The position numbers were made by a program, and so were the translations under genes. Positions 1 to 5,675 of a stretch of 9,874 nucleotides of DNA are shown here, one piece after another. Under the pieces are notes generated by a model. It ran no database searches, was not told the origin of the DNA, and worked only from the letters and a program-made list of their open reading frames with translations. The stretch's first letter is position 1; every line of letters begins with the position of its first letter. Origin of the DNA: Chitinophagaceae bacterium (GTDB lineage: Bacteria; Bacteroidota; Bacteroidia; Chitinophagales; Chitinophagaceae); assembly GCA_947463105.1 (NCBI GenBank), contig CANHSD010000103.1, positions 1 to 9,874 of the forward strand, given 5' to 3'.

Positions 1-2
1 AT

Positions 3-341
3 GCAGGAAATAAAATGACTGGTGTTCCAAAAGACGTGTATAATTTCTCAGTACAAACTTCTTTTTTCCAGCATTATTTCTGCAACATCAATTTGAATTA
101 TGCCGGAAAAGTCCCCCTCAATGATGCCAATACATTCTATGCTCAAGCCTATCGTCTTTGGCAAGGAAAGTTAGGCTGGAAGGGAGCTGTTGCAAAAAAA
201 CAGGCTGAATTGTTTGTGCTGTTTGACAACATAGGTGATGCTGTGTATAGCCTTGGCAATGACATCAATGCATTTGGTGGCCGGTTCTACAATCCTGCCG
301 CTGCAAGAAATCTTCAGGTAGGGTGTAGTGTGATCCTTTGA
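3..341 (+). CDS. TonB-dependent receptor, C-terminal end (partial)
   Basis: This is the last 112 residues of a protein that begins left of the window. The frame is open to the edge, so the ATG at 15 is an internal Met and not a start. The pattern is that of the final beta-strands of a TonB-dependent outer-membrane receptor: GVPKDVYNFSV near the beginning, then a strand pair ending in PLNDANTFYAQAY. The last two strands contain LFVLFDNIGDAVYSLGNDIN and the FGGRFYNPAAARN turn, a layout typical of Bacteroidota receptors. These barrels import siderophores, cobalamin, glycans or other ligands using TonB energy; the substrate cannot be told from this end. The last residue is Leu, not the aromatic residue that usually ends outer-membrane barrels. 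It converges on the hydrolase at 365. Confidence 0.8.
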   Translation, partial: AGNKMTGVPKDVYNFSVQTSFFQHYFCNINLNYAGKVPLNDANTFYAQAYRLWQGKLGWKGAVAKKQAELFVLFDNIGDAVYSLGNDINAFGGRFYNPAAARNLQVGCSVIL

Positions 342-348
342 TTTTTTA

Positions 349-375
349 AGCAACTGTTGCTGCCTTATTTCTTTT
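349..375 (+). terminator. possible weak terminator between convergent genes
   Basis: A short perfect inverted repeat, AGCAA (349-353) and TTGCT (357-361) around a 3-base loop, is followed on the plus strand by a T-rich stretch up to about 375. It sits 8 bases after the stop of the TonB-dependent receptor, where a terminator is expected. The stem is only 5 bp and the T tract is interrupted, so this is a weak call. Confidence 0.3.
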
Positions 376-1162
376 TCGCAGATAATTTTTGTTCAAAAAG
401 CCAAGGCATTAGCGTTGGTTCAGCAAAGGCATTCACCCAGCTGTTGTGTCCGATGCCGGGGTATTCTGTATAGCGCACCTTGCTGTTTGTTTTCTTCATT
501 TTTTCATACATCAGCCTTGAATTGGCAACGGGAATGACCGGGTCTTTTTCGCCATGAAAGATCCACATGGGAAAATTGGCTTTGTAGCTGGATGTTTTTT
601 CTGGATTTCCGGCTCCACAGATGGGGATGGCTGCTGCAAAAAATCCTGGCCTTCTCCAGAGCAATTCAAACGTGCCAAATCCACCCATGGACAATCCTCC
701 AATGTATATGCGTCTCACGTCAACTTGTCCAGCGCTGATCAGGGTATCGATAAAATCACTGACCAATTTCAAGGGTTTACGCATGGGCGCATCTGTGCTG
801 AAATCATAGCCCGTGCTGTCTTTCAGGTTGTTTTTGTTGTATTCACCCCATTTGTCATTTTTGGGGCATTGAGGAAAAACAACAATCGCAGGAAAATTGA
901 TCCTGTTGGCGGAATCCATAAATAGATCGCCTCCCCATTTCAGTTGGGCTTCATTGTCGTTTCCTCTTTCTCCTGATCCATGCAGAAAAATAACAAGGGG
1001 GTATTTTTTTCCTATTTTGAAATTTACAGGTGTCAGGATTCTGCACGGCAAGGTGTCTTCTCCAGATATGAAAAGTTGCTTTTCAAATAGTGTTGTTTCC
1101 TGAGACATGGTGAAGTTTGTGATGAGAAAAAATACAGCTGACAGGAAGAGATGCTTTTTCAT
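365..1162 (-). CDS. secreted alpha/beta-hydrolase (esterase / prolyl-oligopeptidase-like)
   Basis: A 265-residue serine hydrolase with a visible signal peptide: MKK, a hydrophobic core to about residue 16, and likely cleavage near TMS-QE at residue 20. It should therefore act in the periplasm or outside the cell. The alpha/beta-hydrolase fold shows an oxyanion-type HGSGERG motif at 61-67, the nucleophile elbow GLSMGG with Ser158, an acid Asp207 in GEKDPVIP, and His239 in GIGHNSW. Relatives are annotated as phospholipase/carboxylesterase, feruloyl esterase or prolyl-oligopeptidase-like proteins, usually lipoyl or carbohydrate esterases; the substrate cannot be deduced. I chose the ATG at 1162 over an in-frame ATG at 1204 because it places the signal peptide at the N-terminus. 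It lies 51 bases downstream of tgt on the same strand and may be co-transcribed with it. Confidence 0.85.
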   Translation of the reverse strand: MKKHLFLSAVFFLITNFTMSQETTLFEKQLFISGEDTLPCRILTPVNFKIGKKYPLVIFLHGSGERGNDNEAQLKWGGDLFMDSANRINFPAIVVFPQCPKNDKWGEYNKNNLKDSTGYDFSTDAPMRKPLKLVSDFIDTLISAGQVDVRRIYIGGLSMGGFGTFELLWRRPGFFAAAIPICGAGNPEKTSSYKANFPMWIFHGEKDPVIPVANSRLMYEKMKKTNSKVRYTEYPGIGHNSWVNAFAEPTLMPWLFEQKLSAKKK

Positions 1163-1213
1163 GGTGATATTATTCTTCTGAGATGATTGTACTAAAGTAA
1201 TCAAAAAAACAAA

Positions 1214-2353
1214 TTACAATCTCCTGGTGATGACTGGTAGAATGTCTTTTTTCCAGGAGGAAAAGCTTCCCTTCATGATCTGTTCCCTCGCCTGGGTGAC
1301 CAGCCAAAGATAGAAAGCAAGGTTTTGGATGCTGGCAATGGTAAGCCCCAGGATTTCTTTGCTTTTGATCAGGTGGCGCAGGTAAGCCTTTGAATAGTAT
1401 CTGGATGTTTCATTCTCCAGGCCCGGATCAATGACAGAATGGTCCATTTCCCATTTCTTGTTGTCAATGTTGATGATGCCCTCTGTGGTAAAAAGCATGG
1501 CATTTCTTCCATTTCTTGTGGGCATCACACAGTCAAACATGTCTACGCCCAACGCGATGCATTCCAGCAAATCTGCAGGCGTGCCAACGCCCATGAGATA
1601 GCGGGGTTTATTTTCTGGGAGATGCTCGCAAGACCATCCACAGTATTCATAAATCAGTTCTGTGGGCTCACCCACACTGAGGCCTCCAATCGCATTACCC
1701 ACAGCATCCTTTGAAGCAATGAATTCACAGGAGGCTTTTCTCAGGTCTTTCTCTGTTCCGCCCTGCACAATGGGAAAAAGGTTCTGTGTATGTCCATATA
1801 AGGAATCTGTATTGTTCATGTGCGCAAAACACCTGTCCAGCCAACGATGGGTCAGCTCCATTGAGTTTTTGACGTACTTGTATTCACTGGGGTAGGGAGG
1901 GCATTCATCAAAAGCCATGATGATGTCGCCACCAATCACCCGCTGAATGTCGATGGCTTTTTCCGGGCTGAACAAATGTTTGGAACCATCGATATGGCTT
2001 TGGAAAACAACACCCTCTTCACTGATTTTTCTATTGGCTGCAAGGGAAAATACCTGATAGCCACCACTGTCCGTGAGTATGGGCCTGTTCCATCCATTGA
2101 ACTGGTGCAATCCACCTGCTGATTGCAGTACATCCAATCCTGGGCGCAGGTAAAGGTGGTAGGTATTGCCAAGGATGATCTGGGCCTGCACGTCAGATTT
2201 CAGTTGTTGTTGTGAAACAGCCTTTACGGTGCCAGCTGTTCCCACCGGCATAAAAATGGGTGTTTGGATCACGCCATGGTCTGTAGTGATCGTTCCTGCC
2301 CTTGCCTGGGAGGAAGGGTCTTTTTTCTCCAATTCGAATTGTAACGCAGCCAT
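1214..2353 (-). CDS. tgt: queuine/preQ1 tRNA-ribosyltransferase
   Basis: Full-length (379 residues) tRNA-guanine transglycosylase. In bacteria it exchanges guanine-34 for preQ1 in tRNAs with GUN anticodons, a step in queuosine synthesis in the cytoplasm. The TIM-barrel motifs are intact: the general-base Asp95 in TDSGGYQVFSL, the base-binding AFDECPPYP around 147-155, PIVQGG around 194-199, GGLSVGE at 223-229, PRYLMGVGTP at 250-259, and the nucleophile Asp274 in DMFDCVMPTRNGRN. The C-terminal zinc subdomain is odd. By alignment with E. coli Tgt (Cys302, Cys304, Cys307, His333) the ligand positions are Leu312, Asn314, Ser317 and Gln343, so no zinc site is visible. The surrounding sequence (YYSKAYLRHL, then SIQNLAFYLWL) is still clearly Tgt. 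The gene is divergent from the membrane protein at 2451 and precedes the hydrolase. Confidence 0.95.
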   Translation of the reverse strand: MAALQFELEKKDPSSQARAGTITTDHGVIQTPIFMPVGTAGTVKAVSQQQLKSDVQAQIILGNTYHLYLRPGLDVLQSAGGLHQFNGWNRPILTDSGGYQVFSLAANRKISEEGVVFQSHIDGSKHLFSPEKAIDIQRVIGGDIIMAFDECPPYPSEYKYVKNSMELTHRWLDRCFAHMNNTDSLYGHTQNLFPIVQGGTEKDLRKASCEFIASKDAVGNAIGGLSVGEPTELIYEYCGWSCEHLPENKPRYLMGVGTPADLLECIALGVDMFDCVMPTRNGRNAMLFTTEGIINIDNKKWEMDHSVIDPGLENETSRYYSKAYLRHLIKSKEILGLTIASIQNLAFYLWLVTQAREQIMKGSFSSWKKDILPVITRRL

Positions 2354-2422
2354 GCTGCAAGTTAAACAGAAAGGGTGATGATTTTTTTTTAGTCCGATTT
2401 CATTTTATTGGATTGCTTCCAT

Positions 2423-2430
2423 TACTTTTG
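2423..2430 (+). promoter_or_regulatory. candidate Bacteroidota -7 promoter box
   Basis: TACTTTTG matches the TAnnTTTG -7 element of the primary sigma factor of Bacteroidota. It lies 20 bases before the ATG of the 155-residue membrane protein, which would leave a leader of about 13 bases. No good -33 TTTG box is seen at the proper distance upstream, so confidence is moderate. Confidence 0.45.
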
Positions 2431-2450
2431 AAAGGCACAAAACAACACTC

Positions 2451-2918
2451 ATGGAAACCGGACTCCTACATTTACACAACCTTCTGCGCTGGATCATTCT
2501 CGTTCTTCTTTTGCTATCCATTTACAAAAGTTTCTCAGGATGGAAGGGACAGAAAGCATTTGCAGCCGGAGACAAAAAGATATGGTTGATGACCATGATT
2601 GCTGGACACATTACCTTGCTCTTAGGGCTCTACCAATGGACCATCGGCCGCATGGGAATCTTCACCAGTGGAAATCAATCTTTTGCGGATGTGATGAAAA
2701 ATCCCGCAACCAGGTTTTTTCAGGTGGAACATCCTGTCTCCATGATTTTGGCCATTGTATTGATCACGCTGGGACATGGCATGGCCAAGAAAAAAGTGAC
2801 TGATGAGGAAAAGTACAAAAAGGCTTTTCGTTATTTCATTTTAGCGCTGCTGTTGATTTTGGTAGCTGTGCCCTGGCCTTTCCGCGAAATAGGCAGGCCC
2901 TGGTTCCCAGGCATGTAA
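2451..2918 (+). CDS. four-helix membrane protein, cytochrome-b-like family of Bacteroidota
   Basis: A 155-residue integral membrane protein with four hydrophobic segments at about 11-25, 45-66, 96-110 and 127-143. There is no cleavable signal peptide. It begins METGLLHLHNLLRW, and has GDKKIWLMTM before helix 2, a loop with NPATRFFQVEHP, and a conserved-looking end VPWPFREIGRPWF. Histidines 7, 9, 53, 94 and 109 lie at or near membrane segments. I recall related Bacteroidota proteins being labelled cytochrome B on weak evidence. The histidines could bind heme, but nothing here proves it, and the function is unknown. It is a single gene, divergent from tgt and convergent with the phosphoesterase, with a -7 box before it and a hairpin just after. 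Confidence 0.8.
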   Translation: METGLLHLHNLLRWIILVLLLLSIYKSFSGWKGQKAFAAGDKKIWLMTMIAGHITLLLGLYQWTIGRMGIFTSGNQSFADVMKNPATRFFQVEHPVSMILAIVLITLGHGMAKKKVTDEEKYKKAFRYFILALLLILVAVPWPFREIGRPWFPGM

Positions 2919-2920
2919 GG

Positions 2921-2947
2921 ATACCTTATTTTAAGGGTATTCTTTTT
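2921..2947 (+). terminator. intrinsic terminator of the 2451-2918 gene
   Basis: ATACCTTA and TAAGGGTAT (2921-2928 and 2932-2940) form a stem of about 8 bp with one bulged G and a 3-base loop, followed by TCTTTTT. It begins 3 bases after the membrane-protein stop. It overlaps the last codons of the convergent phosphoesterase gene and has no T tract on the minus strand. Confidence 0.55.
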
Positions 2948-3429
2948 AGCTCTACCACTTCCATCTGCTTGATGTCACTTCCATCAATGCAAAACTTCAG
3001 CAAGGTTTGTACCTTGTGCCATCCTGTTCTACCAGCTGCACCTGGATTGAGGTGAAGGCAGTTCAATCCAGCATAAAACTGAACCAGCAGGATGTGGGAA
3101 TGCCCGCAGACAAAAATGGTCGGTTTGGTAGCAGCAATCTTTTCTTTCACCGTTCCAACAAATTTGGGAGGCCTTCCTCCAATATGGGTCATCAGCACTT
3201 TCACTTGTTCTGTTTCCCATTCAAGCCATTCCGGAAGTTCATGTCTCAACGGATGGCCGTCAATATTTCCATAAACAGCTTTTACAGGAGCATAGGCAGA
3301 CAGCTCCTCAAGGATGCTCCTTTCGCCAATGTCTCCGCCATGCCAGATTTCATCTGCCCCCTTGAAGTGGGAGAGGAATCTCTCATCCATGAATCCATGT
3401 GTATCAGAAAGCAGTACGATTTTTTTCAT
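2926..3429 (-). CDS. YfcE/MJ0936-type metallophosphoesterase
   Basis: A 167-residue cytoplasmic calcineurin-like phosphoesterase of the small YfcE/MJ0936 class, at normal full length. The two-metal site is complete: Asp9 and His11 (LLSDTHG), Asp33 (HGGDIG), Asn55 (YGNIDG), His82 (MTHIGG), and His110 and His112 (CGHSH). Related enzymes hydrolyse phosphodiesters such as model substrates or cyclic nucleotides, but the physiological substrate is usually unknown, as here. The N-terminal MKKIVLLSDTHG fits the family start. The gene is divergent from infA, with 152 bases between them, and no clear -7 box was found upstream on its strand. Confidence 0.9.
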   Translation of the reverse strand: MKKIVLLSDTHGFMDERFLSHFKGADEIWHGGDIGERSILEELSAYAPVKAVYGNIDGHPLRHELPEWLEWETEQVKVLMTHIGGRPPKFVGTVKEKIAATKPTIFVCGHSHILLVQFYAGLNCLHLNPGAAGRTGWHKVQTLLKFCIDGSDIKQMEVVELKRIPLK

Positions 3430-3532
3430 ATCATTGAATATCAGATAGTTGTATTTTTTTCTTAACTTCGCTTACACTTCACAAAACCGAGATAAATCAG
3501 TGAATTTGATGTTTCGTTAAAATATCTTAAAG

Positions 3533-3567
3533 TTTTTTTACTAATTCCGTTGATTATCTTATCTTTG
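3533..3567 (+). promoter_or_regulatory. promoter of the infA-rplQ cluster
   Basis: TATCTTTG at 3560-3567 is a perfect TAnnTTTG -7 box, with a T-rich -33-like block at 3533-3539 about 20 bases upstream. Transcription would start near 3574, leaving a leader of only about 8 bases before the infA ATG. There is no other gene on this strand immediately upstream, so this should drive the whole ribosomal-protein cluster. Confidence 0.65.
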
Positions 3568-3581
3568 CGCTCCCAAAAACC

Positions 3582-3800
3582 ATGGCAAAACAAGCACTCA
3601 TTAAACAGGACGGTAACATCATAGAGGCGCTAAGCAATGCTATGTTCAAGGTGAAGTTAGAAAATGGGCATGAGATATTGGCAACCATTTCAGGTAAGAT
3701 GAGGATGCACTACATCCGAATTCTTCCCGGTGATAGGGTTGGGGTTGAGATGAGTCCATATGACTTGACAAGAGGGAGAATCATTTTCAGGTATAAATAA
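3582..3800 (+). CDS. infA: translation initiation factor IF-1
   Basis: A 72-residue protein, the standard IF-1 length, forming a single OB-fold (S1-like) domain. It binds the A site of the 30S subunit and assists IF-2 and IF-3 during initiation. Characteristic stretches are IKQDGNIIEALSNAMFKVKL, GHEILATISGKMRMHYIRI and LPGDRVGVEMSPYDLTRGRI. It is the first gene of the cluster, with rpmJ 30 bases downstream. In many genomes infA follows secY and map; here its upstream neighbour is a divergent phosphoesterase. Confidence 0.97.
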   Translation: MAKQALIKQDGNIIEALSNAMFKVKLENGHEILATISGKMRMHYIRILPGDRVGVEMSPYDLTRGRIIFRYK

Positions 3801-3830
3801 AAACCGCTCCAAGGAGCCCAAACCAGAGAT

Positions 3831-3947
3831 ATGAAAGTAAGAGCATCCATCAAGAAGCGCAGTGCGGATTGCAAGATTGTCCGCAGGAAAGGTAAACTCT
3901 ATGTGATCAACAAGAAAAACCCACGTTACAAGCAACGCCAAGGTTAA
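3831..3947 (+). CDS. rpmJ: 50S ribosomal protein L36 (zinc-ligand-poor form)
   Basis: A 38-codon gene reading MKVRASIKKRSADCKIVRRK and ending NPRYKQRQG, the classic short L36. It belongs to the large subunit, where it helps stabilise 23S rRNA. In the zinc form the ligands are Cys11, Cys14, Cys27 and His33. Here those positions are Ser11, Cys14, Asn27 and Tyr33, so a normal zinc ribbon cannot form. This looks like the C-minus version commonly seen in Bacteroidota. The infA-rpmJ-rpsM order confirms the identity. rpsM starts 42 bases after its stop. Confidence 0.95.
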   Translation: MKVRASIKKRSADCKIVRRKGKLYVINKKNPRYKQRQG

Positions 3948-3989
3948 TCTTTACTCAATCATTCAATCGAACAAATACAATAAACATCT

Positions 3990-4370
3990 ATGGCCCGTAT
4001 CGCAGGTATTGATTTGCCAAAGAACAAAAGGGGAGAAATTGGTCTCACTTACATCTATGGTATCGGAGTGTCAACTGCCCAGTACATTTTAGGAAAGGCA
4101 GGAATTGACGTAAATAAAAAAGTAAACCAGTGGGATGACGATGAACTGAATGCGATCAGGACAATCATCACCAATGAGTTCAAGGTTGAGGGTCAACTGC
4201 GTTCTGAAACACAAATGTCTATCAAGCGTTTGCTTGATATCGCTTGTTATCGTGGTCTTCGTCACCGTAAAGGACTACCTGTAAGGGGTCAGCGAACCAA
4301 AACCAATGCCCGTACAAGAAAGGGTAAGCGTAAGACGGTTGCTGGCAAGAAAAAGGCCGCCAAGAAATAA
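3990..4370 (+). CDS. rpsM: 30S ribosomal protein S13
   Basis: A 126-residue S13 located in the head of the small subunit, contacting 16S rRNA, S19 and the P-site tRNA. It begins MARIAGIDLPKNKRGEIGLT, has the helix-two-turn-helix region YIYGIGVSTAQYILGKAGI, and ends with the basic RGLRHRKGLPVRGQRTKTNA segment and a Lys-rich tail that reaches the P site. Length is normal. The next annotated ribosomal gene, rpsK, lies 147 bases away, a wide gap for this cluster that holds a hairpin and a small ORF. Confidence 0.98.
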   Translation: MARIAGIDLPKNKRGEIGLTYIYGIGVSTAQYILGKAGIDVNKKVNQWDDDELNAIRTIITNEFKVEGQLRSETQMSIKRLLDIACYRGLRHRKGLPVRGQRTKTNARTRKGKRKTVAGKKKAAKK

Positions 4371-4375
4371 ATGAA

Positions 4376-4510
4376 ATGGAAAAGTGGCTGTGCCGCTTTT
4401 CACTCATTATATCCTGCACCATCATTTTGCTGTTCATCGCCGGAAATCGGGTGCAATCGAGGGTTGAACAGGGTCTGAAAAGACTGATTTTTTTTGAGTA
4501 CCTAGTTTAA
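4376..4510 (+). CDS. possible 44-residue single-helix membrane peptide
   Basis: This short ORF begins 5 bases after the rpsM stop and ends 7 bases before rpsK, nearly filling the gap. It reads MEKWLCR, then a hydrophobic stretch at about 8-23 (FSLIISCTIILLFIAG) flanked by arginines, and then a mixed basic/hydrophobic tail ending RLIFFEYLV. It could be a genuine small membrane protein translated from the ribosomal operon. The alternative is chance: its first codons coincide with a 10-bp hairpin, no ribosome-binding site is obvious beyond the rpsM stop, and I recognise no family. Confidence 0.3.
   Translation: MEKWLCRFSLIISCTIILLFIAGNRVQSRVEQGLKRLIFFEYLV
4379..4401 (+). other. hairpin just after rpsM
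   Basis: GAAAAGTGGC (4379-4388) and GCCGCTTTTC (4392-4401) form a 10-bp stem with one G-U pair and a 3-base TGT loop, 8 bases after the rpsM stop. No T tract follows, so it is not a standard terminator. It may be an mRNA 3'-end stabiliser, a processing site or a partial attenuator. Confidence 0.55.
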
Positions 4511-4517
4511 AAAAATT

Positions 4518-4922
4518 ATGGCAAAAGCACAACAAAACAGCGCCAAGGCGGCTGCGAAGAAAAGAGTGGTAAAAGTTGACAGTTTCGGTGATGCCCACAT
4601 CAACGCCACCTTCAACAACCTCATCATCAGTTTGACCAATAAGGCTGGACAGGTCATTTCCTGGAGCAGCGCCGGTAAAATGGGCTTCAGGGGTTCCAAG
4701 AAGAATACGCCATATGCAGCCCAGATGGCAGCACAAGATGCTTCACGTGTAGCACTTGAGGCAGGCTTGAAGAGGGTTGATGTATATGTAAAAGGACCAG
4801 GTGCAGGTAGGGAAGGTGCCATTCGCGCTCTTGCCAATTCCGGTATCGAGGTTGTGATGATCAAGGACATTACACCGCTTCCACACAATGGTTGCCGTCC
4901 GCCAAAGAAGCGTCGCGTATAA
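4518..4922 (+). CDS. rpsK: 30S ribosomal protein S11
   Basis: A 134-residue S11 of normal length, forming part of the small-subunit platform near the mRNA exit and the E site. It carries the family signatures DAHINATFNNLIISLTN, SSAGKMGFRGSKKNTPYAAQ, VKGPGAGREGAIRAL and the C-terminal ITPLPHNGCRPPKKRRV. The N-terminal 20 residues are Ala/Lys-rich, as usual. It is followed after 86 bases by rpsD, with a long imperfect stem-loop in that gap. Confidence 0.98.
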   Translation: MAKAQQNSAKAAAKKRVVKVDSFGDAHINATFNNLIISLTNKAGQVISWSSAGKMGFRGSKKNTPYAAQMAAQDASRVALEAGLKRVDVYVKGPGAGREGAIRALANSGIEVVMIKDITPLPHNGCRPPKKRRV

Positions 4923-4938
4923 TTAACATCTATATCAG

Positions 4939-4980
4939 GACAGGAGATTCAGTTTTATGATTTTTTTATAATCCCCTGTC
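4939..4980 (+). promoter_or_regulatory. long stem-loop before rpsD, candidate S4 leader or processing element
   Basis: GACAGGAGATT (4939-4949) pairs with AATCCCCTGTC (4970-4980), giving ten base pairs with one A-C mismatch and a 20-base T-rich loop. It lies 28 bases before the rpsD start. S4 is a known autoregulator of its own operon in several phyla, so an S4-responsive element is plausible. I cannot show that this matches any described leader. Confidence 0.45.
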
Positions 4981-5008
4981 ATTTCTTAAAAAATCAAAAC
5001 AAATTACA

Positions 5009-5614
5009 ATGGCACGTTACACAGGTCCCAAAACAAAAATCTGCAGGAAGTTCGGTGAGCCGATCCTCGGAAATGGTAAGTATCTCGACAAAAACAGTGT
5101 TCCTCCTGGTCAGCACGGTGCATCACGCAAGCGCAAGGCGCCCAGTGAGTATTCTATTCAGCTGAAGGAAAAGCAAAAGGCAAAGTACACGTATGGTCTT
5201 TTGGAGCGCCAGTTCCGCAAGACATTTGAAGAAGCAGCTCGTATCAAAGGTGTAACAGGTGAAAACCTCATCATCTTGTTGGAGTCACGCCTCGACAATA
5301 CTGTTTACCGCATGGGTATTTCCCCATCTCGTCCAGCTGCACGTCAGCTCGTTTCTCACAAGCACGTGATGGTAAATGATGTGGTGGTTAACATTCCTTC
5401 ATACCAGTTGAAACCAGGTGATGTCATCACCATTGCGGATAAGAGCAAGGAAAGCGAGAACATCAAGTCCCTGATGAGACCAAGAAATCCAAAAATTGGA
5501 TGGGTTGACTTCAGTGAGGCCCAAATGTCAGGAACTTTCATCGCTTTCCCTGTAAGAGAAAATGTTCCTGAAAACATCAGGGAGCAGTTGATTGTTGAAT
5601 TGTATTCTAAGTAA
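5009..5614 (+). CDS. rpsD: 30S ribosomal protein S4
   Basis: A 201-residue S4, a primary 16S rRNA-binding assembly protein of the small subunit. The N-terminal part reads MARYTGPKTKICRKFGEPI and PPGQHGASRKRK. The S4 RNA-binding domain spans about 92-155 (ESRLDNTVYRMGISPSRPAA, HVMVNDVVVNIPSYQLKPGD). The N-terminal zinc-binding Cys cluster present in some bacterial S4 proteins is absent: only Cys12 remains, as expected for this phylum. The gene lies between rpsK and rpoA, the usual place. S4 represses this operon in E. coli. Confidence 0.98.
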   Translation: MARYTGPKTKICRKFGEPILGNGKYLDKNSVPPGQHGASRKRKAPSEYSIQLKEKQKAKYTYGLLERQFRKTFEEAARIKGVTGENLIILLESRLDNTVYRMGISPSRPAARQLVSHKHVMVNDVVVNIPSYQLKPGDVITIADKSKESENIKSLMRPRNPKIGWVDFSEAQMSGTFIAFPVRENVPENIREQLIVELYSK

Positions 5615-5618
5615 TCTG

Positions 5619-5640
5619 CCTGATGCCTAATGGCATCCGG
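5619..5640 (+). other. hairpin 1 in the rpsD-rpoA gap
   Basis: GATGCC (5622-5627) and GGCATC (5632-5637) form a perfect 6-bp stem with a TAAT loop. After one mismatch it is extended by CC/GG at 5619-5620 and 5639-5640. It starts a few bases after the rpsD stop. There is no T tract, so it is unlikely to be a simple terminator. Confidence 0.45.
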
Positions 5641-5658
5641 TTTTCATATCACCCGTTT

Positions 5659-5675
5659 TCCCGAGATAATCGGGA
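5659..5675 (+). other. hairpin 2 in the rpsD-rpoA gap
   Basis: TCCCGA (5659-5664) and TCGGGA (5670-5675) form a perfect 6-bp stem with a GATAA loop. It ends 25 bases before the rpoA ATG, leaving an A-rich single-stranded start region. Together with the hairpin at 5619 it makes a structured 86-base spacer. Confidence 0.45.

Noticed and set aside
554..925. 123-codon open frame opposite the alpha/beta-hydrolase
   Set aside because: The hydrolase strand has a signal peptide and full catalytic triad; the opposite frame shows no family features.
1163..1213. Separate promoter for the hydrolase between it and tgt
   Set aside because: Only a TACTTTAG box with one mismatch was seen on the minus strand, without a -33 partner at a proper distance; too weak to list.
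4371..4478. 35-codon ORF starting directly at the rpsM stop
   Set aside because: Low-complexity, Cys/Ser/Pro-containing peptide without pattern. The overlapping frame from 4376 is longer, has a coherent membrane segment and fits the gap better.
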